Assembly (NCBI GenBank): GCA_013152535.1
Contig: JAADGE010000038.1
Span: 1 to 64,000, forward strand
Reading direction: 5' to 3'
From: Chlorobiota bacterium
GTDB taxonomy: Bacteria > Bacteroidota > Bacteroidia > Bacteroidales > JAADGE01
DNA length: 64,000 nt
The translations under genes were made by a program, and so were the position numbers. Position 1 is the stretch's first letter, and each line of letters begins with the position of its first letter. The notes under the pieces are model-generated. The model was given only the letters and a program-made list of their open reading frames with translations, searched no databases and was not told the origin of the DNA. Positions 41,047 to 49,879 of this stretch are shown piece after piece.

Positions 41047-42621
41047 TTACGGAATAATAATCTTTTTTACTTCATATCCTGCTGAACTTACAATTTCAAT
41101 AAAATAAATACCGCTTTTTAATTCGGAAACATTAATTTTATCATTCCCGATTATCTGTTTACTTAAAATATATTTTCCTGAAATATCAACTATTTTACAA
41201 AAAACTTTTTCGGAAGAATTAATGTATAAAACATTTTTAACCGGATTCGGAAAAATATTAATTTCCTGTTTTTTTTCATTAACACCTAAATTTTCGTTAT
41301 AATTTGCCAAAACTTTCAGACAAAAATTGCCTGTTCCTTTAAAGCCTGACGGGTCGTTATAATTATAAAAATCAGACCATTGTCCGGAAACAGAATAAAA
41401 ACTTTCTCCTGACAGTGCTGACGATTCTATTAAATTTTTTGAACCTTTTCCCCCGTAAGTAATTGAAATATTTGAAGTTCTGTCGTAAGTAAATTTATTA
41501 TCCGACAAGGAAAGCATTACATAAAAATTTTCACCGTTATTTACGGGAACAAGTCCGGGTATATTTACTGTATGAAATCCTTTATGCAAAATTGTTCCTG
41601 ATGTTGTAGTTTTTATATGAGTTAAATCTGTTCCGTCAAAACCTCCGAAAACTTTAATTGTATAATTTACATTTTCACTTTCAGTAAAAAAACTAACAGA
41701 CTTTAATCTTACATTTTCTTTTGCATGAAACATATTAAAAATCGAATCTGCGGAAGTCATAACATCTTGCCTGCCGTGATAATCGTGATAATAAATTATA
41801 CCGTAAGGAAACGTATCGACACCGGCAAAAAAATGTGCTCCGGTATCGTAAGTTTTGCAAGCATATTTATCGTAATATGAAATCCAAAAAAAACCGCTTT
41901 CGCCCCAGGCTGTTCCCCAACAATTTTTTACAAGCCAAGCACCGTTTTCAGGTGCAGCAGGAACAGAATGATTATCATCCCAGCCGATAATTGCAACGGC
42001 ATGATTAGCAGCAATATTACTCGTTGCAGGTTGAAAATGATTAAAACTTGTATCAATAAAAGATGCATCATAACAAATTGCGGCGGCAGCAGCTCCTTTT
42101 TGCATTATTTTAGCTTTTAAAGTGTCAATTCCCGCAAGAGTATTGCTTATTGTATAGTTCTCAATTTCAGAAACATACCAATATCTGTAATTCGGATTGT
42201 ATCTGTCCGGCGGCGTATCGTATGATTGTCCGTCAATATCTCTCTCAAATCCTTCGCCTCTTGATAAATAAGCGGTTGCCATAGAAAAAGTTCCTCCCGA
42301 ATGAACATCAAAACCGGATGTGTTAGCTCCTCCGGCATCATCATTATTGTTTTTATTAAAACCGTTCCACCAATCAATATGGTATTCTGCTAAATCAGGT
42401 TCTCCCGTTTCTCCTGCAGCCGTCCAATTTCCGTTAATCAACAAATTACTTTCTGCCGAAGCACAAACCGCAAAAGTCCAGCTGTTGCCGCCTTGTTGAT
42501 TTTTTACGGAAGTTACATAATTACTGCCTGTTACGTTTCTCAAATCAAATGATGCCGGAATTTGTGCATACAGCTGAATATTTATCAGCAATATTATTGA
42601 AATTGAAATCAGTTTATTCAT
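41047..42621 (-). CDS. Secreted papain-like (C1) protein with Ser in place of the catalytic Cys and a T9SS type A sorting domain
   Basis: 524 aa. Signal peptide (ISIILLINIQLYAQ), then IPASFDLRNVTGSNYVTSVKNQQGGNSWTFAVCASAES. In papain-like enzymes the sequence would read QGxCGSCWAF; here Gln is kept but the nucleophile position is Ser47 (codon AGC, NSW). The His (NHAVAIIGWDDNH) and Asn (WLVKNCWGTAWGESGFFWISY) are intact. A beta-rich lectin-like region follows (about 270-430). The C terminus (INIFPNPVKNVLYIN...SGIYFIEIVSSAGYEVKKIIIP) is a type A T9SS sorting domain, so the protein is secreted or surface-bound. Confidence 0.87.
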   Translation of the reverse strand: MNKLISISIILLINIQLYAQIPASFDLRNVTGSNYVTSVKNQQGGNSWTFAVCASAESNLLINGNWTAAGETGEPDLAEYHIDWWNGFNKNNNDDAGGANTSGFDVHSGGTFSMATAYLSRGEGFERDIDGQSYDTPPDRYNPNYRYWYVSEIENYTISNTLAGIDTLKAKIMQKGAAAAAICYDASFIDTSFNHFQPATSNIAANHAVAIIGWDDNHSVPAAPENGAWLVKNCWGTAWGESGFFWISYYDKYACKTYDTGAHFFAGVDTFPYGIIYYHDYHGRQDVMTSADSIFNMFHAKENVRLKSVSFFTESENVNYTIKVFGGFDGTDLTHIKTTTSGTILHKGFHTVNIPGLVPVNNGENFYVMLSLSDNKFTYDRTSNISITYGGKGSKNLIESSALSGESFYSVSGQWSDFYNYNDPSGFKGTGNFCLKVLANYNENLGVNEKKQEINIFPNPVKNVLYINSSEKVFCKIVDISGKYILSKQIIGNDKINVSELKSGIYFIEIVSSAGYEVKKIIIP

Positions 42622-42622
42622 T

Positions 42623-43336
42623 TTATTTTTTACTTAAATTAATAATATTCAGGATCTCTGCCGGATTTTTAATTTTGTAATAATTGTCATATTTAACAAA
42701 CTCATTTTCGTCAGCTTCTTCGTGTATCCAAGTTGTATGAAACGGAACAAAAACAGCGTTACTCCCTATTTTTAAAACAGGTAAAATGTCCGACATCAAG
42801 GAATTTCCTATCATTAAAAAATTTTCAGGTTTTACGTCGCAGCGTTTCAATAATTTCAGATAGTCATCTTCTTTTTTGTTGCTCATTACTTCAATATGGT
42901 GAAAAAATGGTGCTAAACCTGATTTTTTAAGTTTGCGTTCCTGGTCAAGCAAGTCGCCTTTTGTTGCCGTAATAATCTTGTAATCAGTATTCTTAAGTTT
43001 TGAAAGAAGGTCTTTAACTCCGGGTAAAATATCTATAATTTTATTATTTAGTTCTTTCCCGAAATTAATAATTTGCTCAATTGATTTGCCTGAAATTTTA
43101 TAATCGGAAATTTGAAAAGCCGTTTCAATCATTGACAAAACAAAACCTTTTGCCCCGTATCCGTATAATTTGAGATTTTGCATTTCAACCTTAAATAATT
43201 TGTCAATACATTCTTTTTCCGAAATATATTCTGAAAGCAATTCAGCAAATTTATATTCGGTTTCGCGGTAATACGGTTCATTTACCCAAAGTGTATCATC
43301 GGCATCAAAAGCAATAACTTTTATATTTGCAAGCAT
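42623..43336 (-). CDS. HAD-family hydrolase
   Basis: 237 aa. The HAD motifs are clear: motif I VIAFDADDTLW, motif II IITATKGD, motif III lysine in LKKSGLAPFFHHIEVMSNKK, motif IV MIGNSLMSDILPVLKIGS. A helical cap (about 15-95) makes it a subclass I phosphatase. The substrate is unknown. It is upstream of the papain-like gene with one base between stop and start, so the two are likely co-transcribed. Confidence 0.88.
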   Translation of the reverse strand: MLANIKVIAFDADDTLWVNEPYYRETEYKFAELLSEYISEKECIDKLFKVEMQNLKLYGYGAKGFVLSMIETAFQISDYKISGKSIEQIINFGKELNNKIIDILPGVKDLLSKLKNTDYKIITATKGDLLDQERKLKKSGLAPFFHHIEVMSNKKEDDYLKLLKRCDVKPENFLMIGNSLMSDILPVLKIGSNAVFVPFHTTWIHEEADENEFVKYDNYYKIKNPAEILNIINLSKK

Positions 43337-43366
43337 AAAAATGAGGAAATTATCTAATTAAAACAT

Positions 43367-43374
43367 CAAAAATA
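43367..43374 (-). promoter_or_regulatory. -7 element of the HAD gene
   Basis: TATTTTTG on the minus strand, 31 nt before the ATG at 43336. Confidence 0.45.
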
Positions 43375-43404
43375 ATTAAAAATATTTATTTGCACATTTG
43401 AAAT

Positions 43405-46400
43405 TCAGCTTTTAACTTTCATTGCATCATAAACAATTTGATGAATTTTTTGTCGGATTTTCAGACTGTTGATTCGCCAATTTTTTGCCGAAGGATTTAC
43501 TCTGTTTGATAAAAAAACTAATACAATTTTATTTACGGGGTCAACCCAAATGCAAGTTCCGGTAAAACCTGTATGTCCGAAAGATTCGGGTGGTGCATCT
43601 TTTGCAATAATTGCATTTTTGTGCGGTTTGTCAAATCCCAAACCTCTGTAACTGTCCTCCTGAAAACCTGTAAATTTCTTTATTGTATTTTCGGAAATAT
43701 ATCTTATTCCTCCGTATGTTCCTCCGTTCAGCCACATTTGCCCTAACACGGATAAATCATACGCATCGGAAAACAAACCGGCATTTCCCGATATACCGCC
43801 GAGCATTGCTGCCGAAGGGTCGTGAACAGAACCTCTTAAAAGTTGCTCACGCCAATATTTATCATTTTCGGTGGGCACAATTCTGTTGAGCGGGAAATAT
43901 TTTCGAGGTTTATAACACATTGTTCGCAAACCCATAGGTAAATAAAAAGTGTTTCGCATATAACTGTTCATACTTCTGTGATTTAACGTATCTATTGCCG
44001 ATTGCAACAAAATCATATTAATATCGCTGTATTGATAAATTTTTCGGGAATAAACTTTCAGTCTTTTTGTATCTCGCCAAAGTGTATCAAACCAATTATT
44101 CTTAAAATAAAATCCGTCTGCAATTTTAATTTCCGCAGTATCTTTTATATAATACTTCGTAAAATATTTATCATAAATTTTTTGTATTTCATATCGAGGA
44201 TTAAACTCAATATTTTTATTCTTAACAGTTGTATCGTTTTTCAAATTTTCATAAAACCGTTGTTTTTTAATTTCAAGAGAATCATAGAAATTCTTTTTAA
44301 AAATAACATAAGGTAAAATAGGTAATGTGGGGGTAATTCCGGATTTGTGCAAAAGCAAATCTCTGATTTTTACGTTAAAAATGTTGTTTTTCGGAGTTAA
44401 AGTTACAATTAGCGTATCAAAAGCAATAAGTATCGAATCGTTTATATGCAAAGTATCCTGAAACTTTAATATTTTTTTGAAATTCTTAATTTCCGAATAT
44501 TTAAGAGTATCAATATTGATAATTGTATCCGGTTTGATATTTGAATAATCAATTTCTGTATCTCTGAAAAAACGTTTTAATTTATCATTTAAACGTATTC
44601 GCCCCTGACTGTAAAGTTTCATTGCGGCAGTAGTTGTTGCAGCAATTTTTGTTACGGAAGCCAAGTCGTATAAATCCGTTTTTTTGACTCTTTGCCGTTT
44701 TGTATACGTATGATAACCAAAAGATTTATCGTAAATATTGTATCCGTTTTTCAACACAACAACTTGACAACCAGGAAATGCGCCTTTCAGAACAGCGTTT
44801 TTCGCAACAGAATCAATTTTATTTAAAATTTCGGAATTCAAACCGACTTCTTCGGGCAAACAATTTGAAACTCGAACTTTTGCAGTTTCCGAAATACTGT
44901 CCGCCTGAGCAAAATTTCTGTATTCGCAAGCTAATTTACCTTTAAGAGCTATTCCTCCGAATAAAGCGTCTGCAGCAAAATGTTGTTCCGGTTTTGAATT
45001 TCCGTAAACTTGCAAAACAGAGGAGAAACTGTCGGCATAAATCAAATTTTCAGGTTTTCCTAAATTCACTAATATTGAAGACTTTGCATTATTATTTTCA
45101 AAAACGGCTTTAATAAATACAGAATCAATTATTATATTATTAACAGCAACGATAAAATTAGTATTTTTCTTACAATTTCGGATTTTATTAATGAAGTTAT
45201 CTTTGGAAACATCTATGAATGAGTATTTTACAGGATTATACACATTAAAGGTTCGTTTTAACTCCGGTAAATTATTTTTTCCTGCAACAAGTAATGTAAA
45301 TTTAGAATATTTAAGATTTTTATACGGAATAACACTGTTTTTATTCTTTATTAACGAAAGTGAATTTTTATACACAGAAAGTTTTGAAATAATAATTTGA
45401 GGAGATTTTATTAAACTGTCAACAACGGTTTTATAAATGTGCTTAGTTTTGTTTAATCCGGTCATAGTTTTTGCCAGTAAAATTTTTCTGACGGATGCTC
45501 TTAAATAATTTTCCGTCAGATCTTTGTTATCAATGAGTTTTAATAAATTTGATTTAAGTATCTTCGGACTATCTGTAATAAATATATTTGCACCGGAATT
45601 TAAATATGCAAGTAATGTATCTCGATTTATGTCCTCTTTTTTAATTTTTTTCAGAAACAAGCCTTTAAATCCATATTGGTCTTGTATTTTTTTCAGAGTA
45701 TTTGAATTACCGGTTTCATCACAAAAAATTCCGGTTAATCCGTCTGATATAATCTTTTTATTTATTGTCTGCTTAATACTGTCAGAATTCAAAAAAAGTT
45801 CAGCATTCTCAAATAACAGAATTTTTTCTGAGTTAAAAATCTGATTTCTTAATTCTCTGTTTAATTCACAATCACTATCTTTATTTTCCGGATTATTCTT
45901 TATAATAACAGATGTTATATTTAATTCTCTGAAAAGTTTCAAAACCGTTTTTATATAATTTCTTTTTACCGTATCACTTTTGATTGTTGTTAATATATTG
46001 AAAGTCGGAAATTTATCAACATCTGAAAAATCAAACCCGACAGATTTAGTATTTAAAAAGACAAAAGGATTTACTTTTGAGTATTTTTGAATAACGTTCT
46101 GATATTTAATAAATTGCGAAACAGAATCACTGTTATAAATAATACCTCCGGGCATTGTTTGATACAAAATTTTCGTCATTGGATTAACAGAGGAACTGTC
46201 AATTATGCCGAAATCCGAGATAATCATTTGTCCGATTTTTTCATCAACGGAAAGATATTTTAAAGTTGTATCGGCATAAGCAGGATTTACATTTTCAAAA
46301 ATAGCTGTTTTAATATCTTTATTTAATATTTTTTTTGCATTTATAACATAAACAGCTGATAAAGTAATGATTAAAACCACTAATATTACGATTGTATATA

Positions 46401-46434
46401 TTTTTTTATTAACTGTTTGTTTGATATGAAGCAT
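43405..46434 (-). CDS. GH3-like domain fused to a class C beta-lactamase-type serine hydrolase
   Basis: 1009 aa. It has an N-terminal membrane anchor or signal (TIVILVVLIITLSAVYVI). Residues about 50-520 match the outline of a GH3 beta-N-acetylhexosaminidase (LSVDEKIGQMIISDFG, YGFKGLFLKK, NSLSLIKNKNSVIPYKNL), but the KHFPGHGD loop and the Asp nucleophile motif are not found. Residues about 560-1009 are a penicillin-binding-protein/beta-lactamase fold with the SxxK serine in DLASVTKIAATTTAAM, a tyrosine motif YSDINMILL and FGHTGFTGTCIWVD. A large insertion (about 690-800) lies in this domain. It is probably involved in peptidoglycan processing at the envelope. Confidence 0.85.
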   Translation of the reverse strand: MLHIKQTVNKKIYTIVILVVLIITLSAVYVINAKKILNKDIKTAIFENVNPAYADTTLKYLSVDEKIGQMIISDFGIIDSSSVNPMTKILYQTMPGGIIYNSDSVSQFIKYQNVIQKYSKVNPFVFLNTKSVGFDFSDVDKFPTFNILTTIKSDTVKRNYIKTVLKLFRELNITSVIIKNNPENKDSDCELNRELRNQIFNSEKILLFENAELFLNSDSIKQTINKKIISDGLTGIFCDETGNSNTLKKIQDQYGFKGLFLKKIKKEDINRDTLLAYLNSGANIFITDSPKILKSNLLKLIDNKDLTENYLRASVRKILLAKTMTGLNKTKHIYKTVVDSLIKSPQIIISKLSVYKNSLSLIKNKNSVIPYKNLKYSKFTLLVAGKNNLPELKRTFNVYNPVKYSFIDVSKDNFINKIRNCKKNTNFIVAVNNIIIDSVFIKAVFENNNAKSSILVNLGKPENLIYADSFSSVLQVYGNSKPEQHFAADALFGGIALKGKLACEYRNFAQADSISETAKVRVSNCLPEEVGLNSEILNKIDSVAKNAVLKGAFPGCQVVVLKNGYNIYDKSFGYHTYTKRQRVKKTDLYDLASVTKIAATTTAAMKLYSQGRIRLNDKLKRFFRDTEIDYSNIKPDTIINIDTLKYSEIKNFKKILKFQDTLHINDSILIAFDTLIVTLTPKNNIFNVKIRDLLLHKSGITPTLPILPYVIFKKNFYDSLEIKKQRFYENLKNDTTVKNKNIEFNPRYEIQKIYDKYFTKYYIKDTAEIKIADGFYFKNNWFDTLWRDTKRLKVYSRKIYQYSDINMILLQSAIDTLNHRSMNSYMRNTFYLPMGLRTMCYKPRKYFPLNRIVPTENDKYWREQLLRGSVHDPSAAMLGGISGNAGLFSDAYDLSVLGQMWLNGGTYGGIRYISENTIKKFTGFQEDSYRGLGFDKPHKNAIIAKDAPPESFGHTGFTGTCIWVDPVNKIVLVFLSNRVNPSAKNWRINSLKIRQKIHQIVYDAMKVKS

Positions 46435-46467
46435 ATTGATTTTTTATGAGGAATAATATTTCAATAA

Positions 46468-46475
46468 CAAAAATA
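46468..46475 (-). promoter_or_regulatory. -7 element of the GH3-hydrolase gene
   Basis: TATTTTTG on the minus strand, 34 nt before the ATG at 46434. Confidence 0.45.
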
Positions 46476-46534
46476 AGATTATAGACAGAATAAACAATAA
46501 TAAAAGGACAAACCGGCAAATTAGATTGATAAGA

Positions 46535-47443
46535 TTATTTATTTCGAGGATGATAATCTTTAATAATTTGTTTTAAGTATGATCTGTCTATATGTGTATA
46601 AATTTCCGTAGTTGTAATGGATTCGTGTCCTAACATTTCCTGCACAGCACGAAGGTCTGCTCCTCCTTCCACCAAATGTGTGGCAAACGAATGCCGAAAT
46701 GTATGCGGACTGATATTTTTTTTCAATTCTGCAGCCGCTGCTAATTGTTTAATAATTGTAAATATCATTACTCTGCTTAATTGTTTTCCTCTTCTGTTAA
46801 GAAATAAGATATCAATAAAATCCGGATGAATATTAAGATGACTGCGATAGTGTTCTTTATAATAATTAATTTCCTGAACAGCCTTTTCTCCGATAGGAAT
46901 CAATCGTTGTTTACTGCCTTTTCCGGTAACAATAATAAATCCTTCATTAAAATGTAAATCGGAAATTTTTAAATTTACTAATTCTGAAACCCTTAAACCA
47001 CAGGCATATAACGTTTCAACAATGGCTTTGTTTCGATGACCTTCAGGCTTACTTAAATCAATTTCGGATTCCAGTAAATCTATCTCATCCACAGATAAAA
47101 CTTCGGGTAATTTTTGCCCTGTTTTAGGAGTTTCTAACAGATAAGCCGGATTAGTTTGTATTTCTTCTTCTAAAACTAAAAAATTATAAAATGCCTTAAT
47201 GCCGGAAATAATGCGTGCTTGAGAACGCGGACTTAGAAATACAGAGTTTAAATCATAAATAAAATTTTCAAGCTCTTCTAAATCAACTGATTCAGGTTTT
47301 TTTTTTGTATATTCAGCTAATTTTCCGATATCATTTACATAGGCATCTACAGAATTTTGCGATAATGATTTTTCTAATTTTAAATAAAATTTAAACTCTT
47401 TAATTCTTTTTTTCCATATTTTTACTGAATAATTTTCAGACAT
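46535..47443 (-). CDS. xerD: Site-specific tyrosine recombinase XerD
   Basis: 302 aa, standard XerC/D size. The N-terminal SAM-like core-binding domain (KEFKFYLKLEKSLSQNSVDAYVNDIGKLAEYT) precedes the catalytic domain with all active-site residues: Arg in YACGLRVSELVNL, Lys in TGKGSKQRLIPI, HxxR in SPHTFRHSFATHLVEGGADLRAVQEMLGHESITTTEIYTHI, with the final His and the nucleophile Tyr. It resolves chromosome dimers with a partner at dif. XerD is more likely than XerC by overall sequence look. No dif-like site was identified here. Confidence 0.9.
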   Translation of the reverse strand: MSENYSVKIWKKRIKEFKFYLKLEKSLSQNSVDAYVNDIGKLAEYTKKKPESVDLEELENFIYDLNSVFLSPRSQARIISGIKAFYNFLVLEEEIQTNPAYLLETPKTGQKLPEVLSVDEIDLLESEIDLSKPEGHRNKAIVETLYACGLRVSELVNLKISDLHFNEGFIIVTGKGSKQRLIPIGEKAVQEINYYKEHYRSHLNIHPDFIDILFLNRRGKQLSRVMIFTIIKQLAAAAELKKNISPHTFRHSFATHLVEGGADLRAVQEMLGHESITTTEIYTHIDRSYLKQIIKDYHPRNK

Positions 47444-47504
47444 CTGACTTTTTTTTCTTAAAGATATAAAAAACTAAAAACATTAATATATCGTATTAAT
47501 ATGC

Positions 47505-47512
47505 CAAAGATA
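47505..47512 (-). promoter_or_regulatory. -7 element of xerD
   Basis: TATCTTTG on the minus strand, about 62 nt before the ATG at 47443. Confidence 0.5.
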
Positions 47513-47677
47513 CTATAAATACTGAAAAATCTAATCACTGTAATACTATTATTCAACCTCTAAATTGTATTGTATATAAAAAAACAGAAAAATAATTTGG
47601 TAACTTAAGTAATTTTCAATAATTTTATGACTCAATTTGAAGTTATAACTTTATAGAAACATAAAATTTGGTATATC

Positions 47678-48529
47678 ATGAAAAACACAAAAAATGATGT
47701 AATCTTAATACCTACTGATTTTTCAGAAGTTTGTCAAAACGCAATAGACCATGGCGGATCTGTGGCACACATTATGAAATATCGGGTAGTTCTTTTACAT
47801 GTAATTAATAAAGATACTGACAAATTTTTAGATGATGAAAATTTAAGTGATGATGCAATTTCGGAGAAACTTGAAAAAATAGCAGCCGAAGCATCGAAAA
47901 AATATGATGTACAAGTAGAATTTTTAGTAAAAAAAGGTGATTTATTTGATAATATTAAAGAAGCATCCCTTACTGTGGGAGCTAAATTAATTATTCTGGG
48001 AACACACGGAAAAGTCGGTTTCCAAAAAATAACAGGAAGTTATGTTTTAAAAGTTATAGGTATAACAAATATTCCTACTGTTATTGTTCAAAAAAGAAAA
48101 TATACAGAAGGTTATGAAAATATTGTATTTCCGATTACGGCTTCAACACAAGATCGTCAAAAAGTTACTTGGGCAATCAATATTGCAAAATTATTTGATG
48201 CGACAATTCATATGATTCCAAAGTTTGAATCAGGAAAATTCTATAAAAACAGAATTATGAGTATCACAAAACAAATCAAAAACTTATTTGATGAATATAA
48301 TGTGAAATATGTAGATAAAGTTTCTTCCCCGACAGAAGGAAATTACTCAAAACAAGTTCTTGATTATGCTATTGCTAATGATGCTGAATTAATTATGACA
48401 ATGGTAAACAAAGATAAGGGTCTGTTTTTCTCATCTTGGGATGAAAAATTAATTTATAACACAGCTCAAATTCCCGTAATTTGCATTAATCCGGTTGATA
48501 CTAAAAAAACGACTTGGGTCGGATATTAA
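47678..48529 (+). CDS. Tandem universal stress protein
   Basis: 283 aa made of two Usp domains. The first (1-146) has VILIPTDFSEVCQNAIDHGGSVAHIMKYRVVLLHVI and the nucleotide-binding-like end LIILGTHGKVGFQKITGSYVLKVIGITNIPTVIVQ. The second (about 155-283) is more divergent (NIVFPITASTQDRQKVTWAINIAKLF... ending TAQIPVICINP). It is a cytoplasmic stress protein of unknown precise role. It is a single gene followed by a clear terminator. Confidence 0.9.
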   Translation: MKNTKNDVILIPTDFSEVCQNAIDHGGSVAHIMKYRVVLLHVINKDTDKFLDDENLSDDAISEKLEKIAAEASKKYDVQVEFLVKKGDLFDNIKEASLTVGAKLIILGTHGKVGFQKITGSYVLKVIGITNIPTVIVQKRKYTEGYENIVFPITASTQDRQKVTWAINIAKLFDATIHMIPKFESGKFYKNRIMSITKQIKNLFDEYNVKYVDKVSSPTEGNYSKQVLDYAIANDAELIMTMVNKDKGLFFSSWDEKLIYNTAQIPVICINPVDTKKTTWVGY

Positions 48530-48550
48530 AAATAATTCAAAAAACTTCAG

Positions 48551-48585
48551 AACGTTCGTATATTAATTTATACGAGCGTTTTTTT
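48551..48585. terminator. Bidirectional terminator after the Usp gene
   Basis: AACGTTCGTATA-TTAATT-TATACGAGCGTT followed by TTTTT, between convergent genes. The stem has one G-T pair. Confidence 0.82.
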
Positions 48586-49858
48586 ATGCACCTGAAACTA
48601 CTTCTGTCATATCATTTTCCTGTAAATATTTGTCTGCTGTTTCAAGTATTGTTTCCGATGAAATATTTTGTACTGCAGAAAAATAATTCAGAAAAAAATC
48701 AGACGTTGAGTTATAAGAAATAAGTGATTTATAGGCTTCAGATAATGCTAACGGTCCGTCAAAAATTCTTAAAATATTACCGAAAAACCAATTTTTTACT
48801 CTTACTAATTCATCCTGACTTACAGGAACTGTTCTTAATAATTTGAGCTCTTTATAAATTTCTTTTAAAGCATTTTTATAAACATTTTTACCGGATTCGG
48901 CAGATATTAAAAAATAGCCGGCATTCAAATATGAGACATTTCCGGAATAAATTCCGTAGGTATATCCTTTTTCTTCTCGAATATTTGTCATTAATCTGGA
49001 GCCGAAATATCCGCCTAAAATAACACAGGCAAAATTCAAATTATAGAAATCAGGATGGAGCCTGTTTATTGTTAATTTGCCGATTCTGACAGATGATTGT
49101 ACCGAATTTTTAATCGGTTGAAATATATGTTCTTTCGTATATTTTTCTGTTTCAAATGATAACAGATTATTTACCATAAACTCGCTGAATGTCAGAGATG
49201 AAATAAAATTTTCTATACTTAAAATATGGTTATCCTGAATTTTTCCCGATAACAATATTGTCATATTTTCAGGTTTGTAATATGAGTTAAAAAAAGAAAT
49301 AATATTTTCTTTAGAAATACTGTTAAAATCTTCTTTTTTAACTATTCTTCCGTAAGAATGTGCATTAAATATTGTTTCAGTAAATAATTCAGAAGAAATA
49401 ATATCTGTTTTTTGTCTGTTAATTAACCAAATTTGATATTCATTTTTTAAGAAAATATCAATTTCATTCTGCGGAAAATTTGCATTAAATAAAATTTCGG
49501 TTAATAAATTAAATGATTCTTTAAAATATTTATTTAAACAATACAAGGTTATTGAAGCTTCGTCTTTTCCTATATCGGTTTCAATGTATGAACCGTAATA
49601 ATCAAATGTATTTGAAATTTTTTCAGAAGAAAGCCTTTCTGTTCCTTTTATTGAAAGGGAATTTGTTATTTCAGCTAATAAAGGGTTTTTATCGTATATT
49701 TTTCCGGCTTTAAAAATAAAATCAATTTTAATTATATCTTGATCTCCGGAATCAAGTATATAAAAAGGAAGATTCCCTTTTAAATTAATTTTTTTAATTT
49801 TCTTTATTTCTATGTCTTCTTTTGTCTTAAAAACAGGCTGACTTTTTCTGTCAAACAT
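48584..49858 (-). CDS. M16-family protein lacking the zinc-binding motif
   Basis: 424 aa, with the two-lobe fold of M16B (PqqL-like) peptidases: LPFYILDSGDQDIIKIDFIFKAGKIYDKNPLLAEITNSLSIKGTERLSS in the first lobe and VRIGKLTINRLHPDFYNLNFACVILGGYFGSRLMTNIREEKGYTYGIYSG in the second, including the R...Y motif that binds substrate. Where an active enzyme has HFLEH, this one reads AEITN, so it is the inactive subunit type. Such subunits usually work with an active partner encoded alongside, but none is adjacent here. The gene lies 21 bp downstream of the Rel-family gene on the same strand. Confidence 0.85.
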   Translation of the reverse strand: MFDRKSQPVFKTKEDIEIKKIKKINLKGNLPFYILDSGDQDIIKIDFIFKAGKIYDKNPLLAEITNSLSIKGTERLSSEKISNTFDYYGSYIETDIGKDEASITLYCLNKYFKESFNLLTEILFNANFPQNEIDIFLKNEYQIWLINRQKTDIISSELFTETIFNAHSYGRIVKKEDFNSISKENIISFFNSYYKPENMTILLSGKIQDNHILSIENFISSLTFSEFMVNNLLSFETEKYTKEHIFQPIKNSVQSSVRIGKLTINRLHPDFYNLNFACVILGGYFGSRLMTNIREEKGYTYGIYSGNVSYLNAGYFLISAESGKNVYKNALKEIYKELKLLRTVPVSQDELVRVKNWFFGNILRIFDGPLALSEAYKSLISYNSTSDFFLNYFSAVQNISSETILETADKYLQENDMTEVVSGA

Positions 49859-49879
49859 ATATTTTTGTTAAATTTATAT

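Noticed and set aside
46535-47443. XerD-like gene as an integron or phage integrase
   Set aside because: Size, motifs and lack of flanking attachment sites or cassettes fit the housekeeping chromosome-dimer recombinase.
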